A DNA stretch of 64,000 bases. Origin: CAMLJR01 sp964631955. GTDB taxonomy: Bacteria; Pseudomonadota; Gammaproteobacteria; Pseudomonadales; CAMLJR01. The notes beneath the pieces are model-generated. The model worked only from the letters and a program-made list of their open reading frames with translations. It made no database searches and was not told where the DNA came from. The stretch covers positions 186,001 to 250,000 of the forward strand of contig CAZWBA010000004.1 in NCBI GenBank assembly GCA_964631955.1, given 5' to 3'. Below, piece by piece: positions 44,334 through 53,483 of the stretch (position 1 is its first letter; every line of letters begins with the position of its first letter). The translations under genes and the position numbers were made by a program.

Positions 44334-45956
44334 GTGACGATATCCGCCGAACTCGCTCAACGCATTTCACAGCATCAGCAACAACTGCAAACGCAATCGT
44401 TATCCGAACTATTTATCGGGTCGGATCGCGCAAAACAGCTGACGCTGGCGGCCGCACAACTCACGCTCGATTTTTCCCGGCAGTTCTGCACAGCGGAAAC
44501 ATTGCAATTGTTCGAAACCCTGTGCGATCAGTTGCAATTGCGTAGCCGCATCGACGATTTATTCGATGGCGCAATCGTCAACGGCACTGAGCAACGTCCG
44601 GCGCTGCATACATCTTTACGCTGCATGAGTGATAACACACCCAATGCCGCAGCGGTCAGAAACGTGCAGGCCGCCATGCAAAATCTGATCGATGCTTTGT
44701 ACGCGGGCCGAATCAGCGGCTTCGACGGCCAGTCGTTCACCGATCTCGTGCATATCGGCATCGGCGGCTCCGATCTCGGCCCCCGCTTTGCGACGACAGC
44801 CTTGCGCAAATTCTGGAACGGAAAACTGCGCGTGCATTTCGTGGCCAATATCGATCCGGCGGAGCTCACCGATATTCTGGGCGAATTGAATCCGGCAACG
44901 ACCTTGATCAGCACGGCATCGAAATCATTCACCACACTTGAAACACTGGCCAACACAACCGCAGCACGCCGCTGGCTGCAAGCAGCGGCGGGTTCACGCA
45001 ATGTCGATTCGCATTTCATCGCCATCACCGCAAATCCTGCAAAAGCGCAGGCGTTCGGCATTCCTGCGAATCAGATATTGCCGATGTGGGACTGGGTCGG
45101 CGGGCGCTATTCACTGTGGTCGGCGATCGGCCTGCCCATTGCGATCGCGGTCGGCTGGGATAATTTCAAAAAACTGCTCGACGGCGCTGCCGCGATGGAC
45201 ACGCATTACCGCAGCGCGTCATTTGCGCAAAATATGCCGGCTCTGCTGGGCTTTTTCGAATGGTGGTATTCGACCTGCTGGCAGGCGCACAGCGCGCTGG
45301 TGCTGCCCTATTCGCACCGCCTGCGCTTATTTCCTGCATTTCTGCAGCAGCTTTCGATGGAAAGCCTGGGCAAGGGCGTAGACATCGACGGTCAGCCATT
45401 AACAGATCACAGCGGCCTTGTGGTGTGGGGAGAACCCGGCACCAATAGCCAGCATTCCTTTATGCAGCTGCTGCATCAGGGCACGCGGTTTATCCCGGTC
45501 GATTTCATCGCGGTCGCCGAAGCAGAAACGGTTGCAAAAGGTGTGGCCGACGCCGATGCGCGACACTCGCATCTGCTGGCCAACTGCCTCAGTCAAAGCC
45601 GCGCATTGATGGTGGGCAAATCGCTCGATCAGGCCGAGCAGGAATTAAGTGCCGCGGGTATGGCTCACGCGCAGATCCAGGCGCTCGCGCCGCACAAGGT
45701 GCAACCCGGCAATCGTCCGAGCAACACCATCGTGCTCGGTACATTGAATCCGGAAAGCCTCGGCGCACTGATCGCGCTTTACGAACACAAGGTATTCACC
45801 CAGAGCGTGCTCTGGAATATCAATGCCTTCGACCAATGGGGCGTGGAATTGGGCAAACAATCCGCTGCCGCCATTTTTGCGGCGCTCGATGGCGGCAATG
45901 TGGCGAGCTTTGATCCATCGACGCAACAATTGATCGAGCGTTTTAAATCAACCTGA
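44334..45956 (+). CDS. pgi: glucose-6-phosphate isomerase
   Basis: 540 residues, close to the ~550 of proteobacterial Pgi. Signature blocks are 'TDLVHIGIGGSDLGPRFA', 'STASKSFTTLETLANT', 'GGRYSLWSAIGLPIA', 'QQLSMESLGKGVDIDGQP' and 'VLWNINAFDQWGVELGKQ', which include the substrate phosphate-binding Ser/Thr and catalytic Glu/His/Lys regions. It converts glucose-6-phosphate to fructose-6-phosphate in the cytoplasm. Here it feeds the mannose branch encoded just downstream. The start is GTG with no strong SD, and no better in-frame start is near. It is followed by a 124-bp gap and the UDP-HexNAc dehydrogenase gene on the same strand. Confidence 0.95.
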   Translation: MTISAELAQRISQHQQQLQTQSLSELFIGSDRAKQLTLAAAQLTLDFSRQFCTAETLQLFETLCDQLQLRSRIDDLFDGAIVNGTEQRPALHTSLRCMSDNTPNAAAVRNVQAAMQNLIDALYAGRISGFDGQSFTDLVHIGIGGSDLGPRFATTALRKFWNGKLRVHFVANIDPAELTDILGELNPATTLISTASKSFTTLETLANTTAARRWLQAAAGSRNVDSHFIAITANPAKAQAFGIPANQILPMWDWVGGRYSLWSAIGLPIAIAVGWDNFKKLLDGAAAMDTHYRSASFAQNMPALLGFFEWWYSTCWQAHSALVLPYSHRLRLFPAFLQQLSMESLGKGVDIDGQPLTDHSGLVVWGEPGTNSQHSFMQLLHQGTRFIPVDFIAVAEAETVAKGVADADARHSHLLANCLSQSRALMVGKSLDQAEQELSAAGMAHAQIQALAPHKVQPGNRPSNTIVLGTLNPESLGALIALYEHKVFTQSVLWNINAFDQWGVELGKQSAAAIFAALDGGNVASFDPSTQQLIERFKST

Positions 45957-46080
45957 ACGCTTCAATTCACTTGAACACAAGCGACGTGTGGCAACATCGG
46001 CGCGGTGTTGCTAGCCTCTATCGCTGCCACCCCCTTTCATTGCAATCACGATCGTGCCCAGTTTTTAAGGAAGCATTTTC

Positions 46081-47358
46081 ATGCAGAGTATCGAGTCGTC
46101 CCGCATCGCCATCATCGGTCTCGGCTACGTGGGGCTGCCGCTTGCCGTCGAATTCGGCAAACAGTTACCCACCGTCGGCTTCGACATCAACGAACAGCGT
46201 ATCGCTGAATTACGTCGCGGTGTCGATAGCACGCTGGAGACCTCGGCGAACGAGCTGACTGAGGCGACACAACTCACCATCACAAACGACCACTCTGCAC
46301 TCACCGATTGCAACGTCTATATCGTTACCGTGCCCACGCCTGTCGACGACAACAAACAACCCGATTTAACGCCACTGCGCAAAGCCAGCGAAACGGTAGG
46401 CAAGGTATTGAAGGCCGGCGATATCGTTATTTACGAATCGACGGTGTATCCCGGCGCCACCGAAGAAGTGTGCGTGCCGGTGATGGAAAAAATTTCGGGA
46501 CTGAAATTCAACGTCGATTTCTTTGCCGGTTACAGCCCCGAGCGAATCAATCCGGGCGACAAACAGCGCCGCCTCACCAACATTCTCAAAATCACCTCGG
46601 GCTCGACACCGGAAGCCGCGGATTTCGTCGACGCGCTCTATCGCTGCATCGTCACCGCCGGCACGCACAAAGCCAGCACGATCCGCGTCGCAGAGGCCGC
46701 GAAAGTGATCGAAAATACACAGCGCGATGTCAACATCGCACTCGTCAACGAACTCGCGCAGATTTTCAAACGTCTCGGTATCGATACGGAAGATGTATTG
46801 AAAGCGGCCGGCACCAAATGGAATTTTCTGCCGTACCGCCCCGGTCTCGTCGGCGGCCACTGCATCGGTGTTGATCCCTATTATTTGGCGAGCAAGGCGC
46901 AACAGCACGGCTATTTTCCGGAAATCATCACCGCGAGTCGCCGCATCAATGACGGCATGGGCGTGTATGTCGCCAGCGAAGTCATGCGCCTGATGACGCA
47001 GAAACGCATTCATATTGTCGATGCCAATATTCTCGTGATGGGATTGGCGTTCAAGGAAAACTGCCCCGACTTACGCAACACGCGTGTCGTCGATATCGTG
47101 CAGGAATTGAAGTTATGCAACGCTCACGTCGATGTATTCGATCCGTGGGTCGACTCGTCTCATGCGGAAGAGGAATTCGGTTTCGCAACCATCAAACAAC
47201 CGGCCGAGCGCCATTACGATGCCATTATCGTTGCCGTGGCGCACGATCAATTCAAGGCCATGGGCATCGATGCAGTGCGCAAGCTTGCAAAAAACACCTC
47301 CGTTATTTTCGATATCAAATATGTTTACCCGGCTGACAAAGTCGATGGGCGACTTTAA
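46081..47358 (+). CDS. tviB: UDP-N-acetyl-hexosamine 6-dehydrogenase (TviB/WbpA-like)
   Basis: 425 residues. The N-terminal NAD site 'IAIIGLGYVGLPLAVEFG' starts at residue 9. 'VPTPVDDNKQPDLTPL', 'YESTVYPGATEE' and 'GYSPERINPGDK' are typical of the UDP-GlcNAc/UDP-GalNAc branch. Catalytic Cys261 is in 'GGHCIGVDPYYLASKAQ'. The C-terminal domain has 'VMGLAFKENCPDLRNTRV'. The enzyme makes the UDP-N-acetylhexosaminuronic acid by two NAD-dependent oxidations. The assignment to TviB-type rather than WecC-type is by overall likeness. SD AAGGAAG lies about nine bases before the ATG. It ends at a bidirectional terminator. Confidence 0.9.
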   Translation: MQSIESSRIAIIGLGYVGLPLAVEFGKQLPTVGFDINEQRIAELRRGVDSTLETSANELTEATQLTITNDHSALTDCNVYIVTVPTPVDDNKQPDLTPLRKASETVGKVLKAGDIVIYESTVYPGATEEVCVPVMEKISGLKFNVDFFAGYSPERINPGDKQRRLTNILKITSGSTPEAADFVDALYRCIVTAGTHKASTIRVAEAAKVIENTQRDVNIALVNELAQIFKRLGIDTEDVLKAAGTKWNFLPYRPGLVGGHCIGVDPYYLASKAQQHGYFPEIITASRRINDGMGVYVASEVMRLMTQKRIHIVDANILVMGLAFKENCPDLRNTRVVDIVQELKLCNAHVDVFDPWVDSSHAEEEFGFATIKQPAERHYDAIIVAVAHDQFKAMGIDAVRKLAKNTSVIFDIKYVYPADKVDGRL

Positions 47359-47379
47359 TCACATTTATCTGAAGCCACA

Positions 47380-47416
47380 AAAATAAAACGGGACGCGATG
47401 CGTCCCGTTTTATTTT
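47380..47416. terminator. bidirectional intrinsic terminator
   Basis: A 17-bp perfect inverted repeat: AAAATAAAACGGGACGC, loop GAT, then its complement (47400-47416). The A-tract on one side and T-tract on the other make it work in both directions. It lies between the convergent tviB-like gene and the phosphomannomutase gene, 21 and 11 bp from their stop codons. Confidence 0.92.
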
Positions 47417-47427
47417 GCATAGGGCCA

Positions 47428-48816
47428 TTACGATGCAGCATCGACCGCAGCCAGCAGCTCCGCTGTTTTCGATTGCATCAACGCAATGTCGCCCCGGCTT
47501 TCCACGTTCACGCGCAGCACCGGCTCGGTATTCGAGCCGCGAACATTGAAACGCCACTCACCCATAATCATGCTCAAGCCATCGGTACGATCGATATCTT
47601 TCGCGGCGGGCGCATATTTGCTTTCGATCGCCGCGAGTACGGCTTTCACATCTTTTACTTTGCGATTGATTTCACCGCTGCAAGGATATGCAGCCATACG
47701 CTCCTGCATCAATTGCGATAACGATTTGCCGCTCGCAGAAATCAATTGCGCAACCAACAACCATGGAATCATACCGCTATCGCAATAAGCAAAATCGCGA
47801 AAATAATGGTGTGCACTCATCTCGCCGCCATACACCGCATTTTCCTTGCGCATGCGCTCCTTGATGAAAGCATGACCCGTTTTACTCTGCACCGCTGTAC
47901 CGCCGAGATTCTGCACGATATCGATGGTATTCCACGTCAGCCGCGGATCATGCACGATGCGCTCACCGCTCTGGTTTTGTGAAGACGACTTGCGCAGAAA
48001 TGCCTCGGCCAGCATCCCGACGATGTAATAGCCTTCGACGAACTCACCGTTTTCATCGAAAAAGAAACAGCGGTCGAAATCGCCATCCCATGCGATACCG
48101 AGATCCGCTTTATGGGCACGCACCGCATCGATGGTCGGCGCACGGTTTTCTTCAAGCAATGGATTGGGGACGCCGTGCGGAAAATTGCCGTCGGGGTCGT
48201 GGTGCACCTTGATAAATTGAAGCGGCAGAAATTTTTCGAGACGATCGATGACGAGTCCGGCACCACCATTGCCCGCATTCACCACAATTTTCAGCGGTTT
48301 CAGTTTTGTTACATCGACATACGACAGCAAATGCTCAACGTATGCATCAGCCGTACTGAGCGATTGGAAATTTCCGTGCTTTTTGACCGGCGCAAAACGA
48401 TTCTCTTCGGCCAGCTTTTGAATATCGAATAACCCGCTATCGCCGCTGATCGGCTTCGAACCTTCGCGCACGAATTTCATGCCGTTGTAATCTTTGGGAT
48501 TATGGCTCGCCGTAACAGCAATGCCACCACCCATATTTTTCCCATCCACCACCGCATGAAACGTCGCGAAATAAATTTCTTCCGTACCGCACAAACCGAT
48601 ATCGTAAACATCGACCCCGCCATCACGCAGACCGTTCGCGGTTGCGATTTTTAATGCCTCACTCGTCAGACGAATATCGTGACCAACAACAACACTTCCC
48701 GGATTAACGATTTCGGCATAGGCGCGGCCGATGCGATAGGCGATATCCTCATTGATCTGGTCGGGAACCCGACCCCGCACGTCGTATGCCTTGAAACATT
48801 CGAATTTATCACTCAT
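47428..48816 (-). CDS. manB: phosphomannomutase/phosphoglucomutase
   Basis: 462 residues of the alpha-D-phosphohexomutase family. The phosphoserine loop is TASHNPKDY (Ser104), the Mg loop 'IAWDGDFDRCFFFDENG', the sugar-binding loop 'YGGEMSAHHYFRDF' and the phosphate-binding loop 'GEWRFNVRGSNTEPVLRV'. It interconverts hexose 6- and 1-phosphates, supplying mannose-1-phosphate and possibly glucose-1-phosphate. It resembles the CpsG/ManB/AlgC group; activity on both sugars is likely but unproven. It sits between galU upstream on the same strand and the bidirectional terminator. GalU's own terminator at 48887-48912 suggests separate transcription. Confidence 0.92.
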   Translation of the reverse strand: MSDKFECFKAYDVRGRVPDQINEDIAYRIGRAYAEIVNPGSVVVGHDIRLTSEALKIATANGLRDGGVDVYDIGLCGTEEIYFATFHAVVDGKNMGGGIAVTASHNPKDYNGMKFVREGSKPISGDSGLFDIQKLAEENRFAPVKKHGNFQSLSTADAYVEHLLSYVDVTKLKPLKIVVNAGNGGAGLVIDRLEKFLPLQFIKVHHDPDGNFPHGVPNPLLEENRAPTIDAVRAHKADLGIAWDGDFDRCFFFDENGEFVEGYYIVGMLAEAFLRKSSSQNQSGERIVHDPRLTWNTIDIVQNLGGTAVQSKTGHAFIKERMRKENAVYGGEMSAHHYFRDFAYCDSGMIPWLLVAQLISASGKSLSQLMQERMAAYPCSGEINRKVKDVKAVLAAIESKYAPAAKDIDRTDGLSMIMGEWRFNVRGSNTEPVLRVNVESRGDIALMQSKTAELLAAVDAAS

Positions 48817-48886
48817 TGTTTTTTCCAGTTATTCAAAGCCAGCTTCAATAAATCAAAACTCACCGAATCAATTCAATCGTGCTGAA

Positions 48887-48912
48887 AATAAAAAGCCGGA
48901 TCACTCCGGCTT
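48887..48912 (-). terminator. intrinsic terminator overlapping the galU stop codon
   Basis: On the minus strand AAGCCGGA, loop GTGA, TCCGGCTT, then TTTATTTT (stem 48893-48900 with 48905-48912). The TGA of galU lies in the loop, so the last sense codons form the stem. The stem plus U-rich tail is a good rho-independent terminator. Confidence 0.85.
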
Positions 48913-49731
48913 GTAGATTTTTTCGTAAACGTAATTTGTCGCCTCGACGAAGCCATCGACCGCGCCGCAATCGAAACGACGGCCCTGGAATTTATACGCC
49001 ATTACGCACCCACTCTTCGCCTGGGTCATCAGTGCATCGGTGATCTGCACTTCGCCATTCTTGCCGGCCGGCGTGTCGCGCAGGATATCGAAAATATCCG
49101 GTGTCAAAATATAACGGCCGATGATTGCGAGATTGGAAGGCGCTTCGGATTGCTTCGGTTTCTCGACCATGTTATCGACGCGATACAAACCGTCTTTCAG
49201 CGATTCACCCGCGATGACACCGTATTTTTCGATCTGATCCATCGGTACTTCCTGCACTGCAACGATGCTGCAGCGGAATTGCTTGAACAGACGCACCATT
49301 TGCGTCATCACGCCTTCGCCGCCCTCGTTGATGCACAGATCGTCCGACAGAATCACGCCAAACGGCTCGTTACCCACCAATAATTCGCCGGTGAGAATCG
49401 CATGTCCCAGTCCCTTCATTTCGCGCTGACGCGTCATCGCAAAACGGCCTTTTTCCAGCACGCTGCGAATACTCGTCAAATATTTTTCTTTAGTGGTGCC
49501 TGAAATCTGATGCTCAAGTTCATAGGAAATATCGAAATGGTCCGCGATGGCGCGTTTACCACGACCGGTGACCAATGCAATTTCGCGCAAACCCGCATCG
49601 ATCGCCTCTTCGACACCATACTGCACCAGCGGCTTGTTCACGACCGGCAACATTTCTTTTGGCATCGACTTTGTCGCCGGCAAGAATCGCGTACCGTAGC
49701 CTGCGACGGGGAACAAACATTTCTTAATCAT
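48901..49731 (-). CDS. galU: UTP-glucose-1-phosphate uridylyltransferase
   Basis: 276 residues. 'CLFPVAGYGTRFLPATKS' then 'MPKEMLPVVNKPLVQY' form the nucleotide-binding start. 'FGVILSDDLCIN' holds the metal Asp, and 'GRYILTPDIFDIL' and 'QGRRFDCGAVDGFVEATN' close the site. It makes UDP-glucose from glucose-1-phosphate, the precursor for Ugd encoded 1.5 kb upstream on the same strand. AGGA sits eight bases before the ATG. The 91 bp before it contain an AT-rich inverted repeat (49767-49783) that may overlap its promoter. Confidence 0.95.
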   Translation of the reverse strand: MIKKCLFPVAGYGTRFLPATKSMPKEMLPVVNKPLVQYGVEEAIDAGLREIALVTGRGKRAIADHFDISYELEHQISGTTKEKYLTSIRSVLEKGRFAMTRQREMKGLGHAILTGELLVGNEPFGVILSDDLCINEGGEGVMTQMVRLFKQFRCSIVAVQEVPMDQIEKYGVIAGESLKDGLYRVDNMVEKPKQSEAPSNLAIIGRYILTPDIFDILRDTPAGKNGEVQITDALMTQAKSGCVMAYKFQGRRFDCGAVDGFVEATNYVYEKIYKPE

Positions 49732-49822
49732 GAACCGATTCCTGTGTGAGATTGAGCTGCTGGGCGTTATTAATTTTTAATAATGAACTTCGCCTGCATC
49801 ATACGGACGAGTTTCTGAACCC

Positions 49823-51235
49823 TCACTGACTGCGACCATAGACATCCTGGAAGCGCACAATATCGTCTTCCCCCAGGTAACTGCCGGTTTGCACCTCGAT
49901 AATTTCAAGAGGGATCACGCCGGGATTGGCCAGACGATGGCGGTTGCCGAGCGGAATGTAAGTCGACTGATCCTCCGACAACAAATATTCTTTATCACCG
50001 CAGGTAACCCTGGCTGTGCCACTCACCACAATCCAGTGCTCCGCGCGATGGTGGTGCATCTGCAGGGATAATTGCTGGCCCGGATTCACCACGATACGCT
50101 TAACCTGAAAGCGATTGGCATTCACCAGCGATTCGTAAGATCCCCAGGGACGATACACGCGCTTGTGCAGCGTCGCTTCACCGCGCTGACTTTTCTTCAG
50201 CGTACTGACGATATGCTTTACGTCCTGCACGCGATCCTTGCTGGCAATCAATACGGCATCGGACGTTTCGACAACTACGATATCGTCGATACCAATCGCG
50301 GCGACCAGGCGCGACTCGGAACGGATGTAACTGCCATTGACTTCATGCACCAGCACGTCGCCACTGAGCACGTTGCCTTCCTCATTTTTACCTTCGACTT
50401 CCCACAGCGACGACCACGAACCAACATCGCTCCACCCACAGGCAAGGGGTATCACCATCCCTTTCTGCGTGCGCTCCATCACCGCGTAGTCGATCGAATC
50501 ACTCGGACACGCCGCGAATGCCGCTTTATCCAGACGGGCAAAATCGAGATCGGTTTGCGCCGCGCCGAGTGCGTTTTTAGCCGCCGCAAGAATTGTCGGT
50601 GCGAATGCTTCGAGCTCCGCCAGATAGACATCCGCGCGCAGCAGAAACATGCCGCTGTTCCACACGTATTCACCGCTGGCCAAATAGTGCCTTGCCGTTT
50701 CGAGATTAGGCTTTTCAACGAACTGCTTGAGATGATGTATGCCGTCGCGCCAGCTCGATCCGGCTTGAATGTAGCCATAACCTGTTTCAGGCGCTGTCGG
50801 CACAATCCCGAAGGTCACTAAAAATCCCGCCGCCGCAGCTTCCAGACCTCGCGTAACCGCCGAAGCGAATATCTCGGGTTGCTGGATCACATGATCTGCC
50901 GGCAACACCAGCAAGGTCGCATCGGCGTCGATCGTCAGCGCTTTCAACGCCGCAACAGCAACGGCAGGCGCTGTATTTTTTCCTTCCGGCTCGAGCAAGA
51001 TCGCAGCGGCCCTGACTCCGCTCTGCCGCAATTGTTCGGCCACCAAAAAACGGTGTTCATCGTTGCACACCACGATCGGCGCGCTGATGTTATCGATCGA
51101 TGCTGCGCGCTGTAGTGTTTGTGTTAGCAGACTATTCGAGCCGGTGAGCGGTAAAAACTGTTTGGGATACAGCTCTCGGGATACGGGCCACAACCGGCTT
51201 CCCACACCACCGGAGAGTAAAACCGGAGTCAACAT
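49823..51235 (-). CDS. manC: mannose-1-phosphate guanylyltransferase / mannose-6-phosphate isomerase
   Basis: 470 residues, the bifunctional type II PMI/GMP layout. The N-terminal pyrophosphorylase (1-~290) opens 'PVLLSGGVGSRLWPVSREL' with 'YPKQFLPL' and has 'FVEKPNLETARHYL'. The C-terminal cupin isomerase (~345-470) has 'VYRPWGSYESL', 'LQMHHHRAEHWIVVSGTA' and 'YIPLGNRHRLANPG'. It produces GDP-mannose from mannose-1-phosphate and interconverts mannose-6-phosphate and fructose-6-phosphate, linking pgi to the polymer. The next gene upstream is ugd, 39 bp away, so the two probably share a transcript. Confidence 0.94.
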   Translation of the reverse strand: MLTPVLLSGGVGSRLWPVSRELYPKQFLPLTGSNSLLTQTLQRAASIDNISAPIVVCNDEHRFLVAEQLRQSGVRAAAILLEPEGKNTAPAVAVAALKALTIDADATLLVLPADHVIQQPEIFASAVTRGLEAAAAGFLVTFGIVPTAPETGYGYIQAGSSWRDGIHHLKQFVEKPNLETARHYLASGEYVWNSGMFLLRADVYLAELEAFAPTILAAAKNALGAAQTDLDFARLDKAAFAACPSDSIDYAVMERTQKGMVIPLACGWSDVGSWSSLWEVEGKNEEGNVLSGDVLVHEVNGSYIRSESRLVAAIGIDDIVVVETSDAVLIASKDRVQDVKHIVSTLKKSQRGEATLHKRVYRPWGSYESLVNANRFQVKRIVVNPGQQLSLQMHHHRAEHWIVVSGTARVTCGDKEYLLSEDQSTYIPLGNRHRLANPGVIPLEIIEVQTGSYLGEDDIVRFQDVYGRSQ

Positions 51236-51274
51236 CCTGATCCTTCCTTCTTATTCGTAAACTGAAACCGATAA

Positions 51275-52624
51275 TCAAGTTCGCGCCCGACTCGATCGAC
51301 CGACGCCGTAATACGTAAACCCGGATGCGGCAAGCATTTCGGGATCGTATTGATTTCTTCCATCAAAAATAATTGCAGCACGCATCAGATCCCTCATCGC
51401 ATCGAAATCAGGTTGTCGGAAGCGCTTCCACTCTGTCGTCAGCACCATCGCATCGGCACCTTTGAGCACATCGTATTGGTACTGCAGCAAGGTGACGCGA
51501 CCATCCGCCAACCATTCGGCAGGAAATTCTTTTGCAGCCGACTCGAGTGCGACGGGATCGTACGCACTGACTGTCGCTCCTGCCTCCACCAATGCTTTGA
51601 TCAACACAATAGATGAGGCCTCGCGCATGTCGTCGGTACCGGGCTTAAATGCCAGCCCCCAAATACCGAATTTGCGCCCCTTCAATGTTGCGCCAAAATG
51701 CGCCTGAATTTTTTCAAACAACACGCGCTTCTGGCGAGTATTGCGAGCCTCGACAGCCTCCATGATCAAGGGGTCGAAACCTTGCGCCTTGCTCATGTGC
51801 ACCAGTGCCTGGACGTCTTTCGGGAAGCAGGAGCCACCATATCCACAGCCCGCATATAAAAAGGCGTAGCCAATTCGCTTGTCGGAGCCTATCCCACGAC
51901 GTACGTGTTCAATATCAATGTTCATCCGATCGCATAAATTAGCAACTTCATTCATGAATGAAATTCGCGTCGCCAGCATCGCATTGGCCGCATATTTCGT
52001 CATTTCTGCATCGCGCACGCCCATTGCCAGAATGCGATCGTTAATCCGGATATACGGCGCATAAATATCCGCCATTTTTTCGCGCGCACGCTCATTATCA
52101 CAGCCGATAATGACGCGATCGGGGCGCATGAAATCCTCGACTGCAGCCCCCTCTTTTAGAAACTCGGGATTACTGACCACATCGAATTCGATATTGACCC
52201 CGCGCTTCTGCAACTCTTCAGCAATCGCCGCACCAACCTTTTCTGCGGTGCCGACCGGGACGGTTGATTTGTCGACAATGACTGCATAGTTCTGCAAATG
52301 CTGCCCAATGCTGCGCGCTGCCGCGAGCACGTATTTCAAATCGGCCGAACCATCCTCGCCGGGCGGTGTTCCAACCGCGATAAAAACATACTCCGCTTTC
52401 TTCAGCGCCTCAGCGAAATTATTGGTAAATGACAACAGACCATTAACCATTGCGCTCTTTACGATGGGCTCAAGGCCGGGTTCGTAGATTGGCATTTCAC
52501 CGCGGCGCAACCGCTCCAGCTTAGCCTCGTCGACATCGACACAGACGACGTGATTGCCCATTTCAGTGAAGCACGCGCCAGTTACCAAACCCACGTAACC
52601 CGTTCCAACTACCGCAATATGCAT
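51275..52624 (-). CDS. ugd: UDP-glucose 6-dehydrogenase
   Basis: 449 residues. NAD-binding 'IAVVGTGYVGLVTGACF' at the N-terminus; 'VAVGTPPGEDGSADLKYV'-type block; 'IVDKSTVPVGTAEKVG'; catalytic Cys in 'AGCGYGGSCFPKDVQALV'; C-terminal 'KFGIWGLAFKPGTDDMREA'. It oxidises UDP-glucose to UDP-glucuronate, using UDP-glucose from GalU. A strong SD (GAGGGGG) lies just before the ATG. The 273 bp upstream, shared with fabA in the other direction, include an AT-rich segment (52704-52735) likely to hold its promoter. Confidence 0.95.
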   Translation of the reverse strand: MHIAVVGTGYVGLVTGACFTEMGNHVVCVDVDEAKLERLRRGEMPIYEPGLEPIVKSAMVNGLLSFTNNFAEALKKAEYVFIAVGTPPGEDGSADLKYVLAAARSIGQHLQNYAVIVDKSTVPVGTAEKVGAAIAEELQKRGVNIEFDVVSNPEFLKEGAAVEDFMRPDRVIIGCDNERAREKMADIYAPYIRINDRILAMGVRDAEMTKYAANAMLATRISFMNEVANLCDRMNIDIEHVRRGIGSDKRIGYAFLYAGCGYGGSCFPKDVQALVHMSKAQGFDPLIMEAVEARNTRQKRVLFEKIQAHFGATLKGRKFGIWGLAFKPGTDDMREASSIVLIKALVEAGATVSAYDPVALESAAKEFPAEWLADGRVTLLQYQYDVLKGADAMVLTTEWKRFRQPDFDAMRDLMRAAIIFDGRNQYDPEMLAASGFTYYGVGRSSRART

Positions 52625-52795
52625 CTCGCCCCCTCTGCTCCCAGATCAAAACTACCCTCAACCAAAACACGCAACGGCATGCTCCGATACAACACCAATA
52701 TACTAATTATTAGATGAATACATATACCTACAACCGTGTCACGAATTTTACGCCAACAGGCATCTCCATTCACAGACGAGGGCGCTCAGTCGCTC

Positions 52796-52823
52796 TGGAC
52801 ATAACGACTTCAACCATTACAAT
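52796..52823 (+). promoter_or_regulatory. sigma-70-type promoter of fabA
   Basis: TGGACA (52796-52801), 16-bp spacer, TACAAT (52818-52823); both hexamers match five of six consensus bases. The predicted transcript starts near 52830, giving a ~68-nt leader before fabA. No obvious FabR- or DesT-type operator was recognised. Confidence 0.6.
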
Positions 52824-52897
52824 GCACTCCTTTTGCGAAAGTGCCGCGTTTCATCGCCGATCGTTTCGCCCGACAAGCCTAGCAGCGGATACCTCAG

Positions 52898-53425
52898 ATG
52901 TCGTTCACCCATCAAAGCGCGTTCAGCAAGGAAGAGTTGATCGATTGCGGTCACGGCCGTTTATTTGGCATTGGCAACGCACAACTTCCCATTGACAACA
53001 TGCTCATGCTCGATCGCATCACACATGTCTCGCTCGAGGGTGGCGCATACGGCAAGGGCGAATTGCGCGCCGAGCTCGATATTCACCCCGATCTCTGGTT
53101 CTTCCGCTGCCACTTCCCCGGTGACCCCGTAATGCCGGGCTGTCTCGGACTCGATGCAATGTGGCAACTGGTCGGCTTCTTTCTCGCCTGGAAAGGCAAT
53201 CAGGGGCGCGGGCGCGCGCTGGGCGCCGGCGAGATAAAATTCACGGGCGAGATCTTGCCGACCGCAAAAAAGGTTACCTATCAGCTCGATTTGAAGCGCA
53301 TCATCGAGCGTAAGCTCATTTTAGGCATCGCCGATGGCACCGTCGCAGTCGACGGTACCGTTATCTATACCGCGAAGGATTTGCGCGTAGGTCTGTACCA
53401 ATCCACCGGTGCGCTAGACGGCTGA
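52898..53425 (+). CDS. fabA: 3-hydroxydecanoyl-ACP dehydratase/isomerase
   Basis: 175 residues, the family length. The catalytic His72 is in 'FFRCHFPGDPVMPGCLG' and the catalytic Asp86 in 'GLDAMWQLVGF', matching His70 and Asp84 of the E. coli enzyme. It dehydrates and isomerises C10 intermediates to start unsaturated fatty acid synthesis, and its restriction to alpha- and gammaproteobacteria supports the taxonomic reading. The SD is weak. It is followed by fabB after 58 bp, as in many gammaproteobacteria. Confidence 0.95.
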   Translation: MSFTHQSAFSKEELIDCGHGRLFGIGNAQLPIDNMLMLDRITHVSLEGGAYGKGELRAELDIHPDLWFFRCHFPGDPVMPGCLGLDAMWQLVGFFLAWKGNQGRGRALGAGEIKFTGEILPTAKKVTYQLDLKRIIERKLILGIADGTVAVDGTVIYTAKDLRVGLYQSTGALDG

Positions 53426-53483
53426 TCGTGCCCGCCGCACTTTTAATAATGAAGAGAATCGAATCATCCAGGGGGTATTTCAT

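Noticed and set aside
49767..49783. AT-only inverted repeat TTATTAA-TTT-TTAATAA upstream of galU, considered as a terminator
   Set aside because: All A-T stem with no GC content is too weak for termination; more likely part of a promoter's AT-rich region.
50072..50821. Open frame of 249 codons antisense to manC
   Set aside because: Shadow of a well supported gene; no SD or domain.
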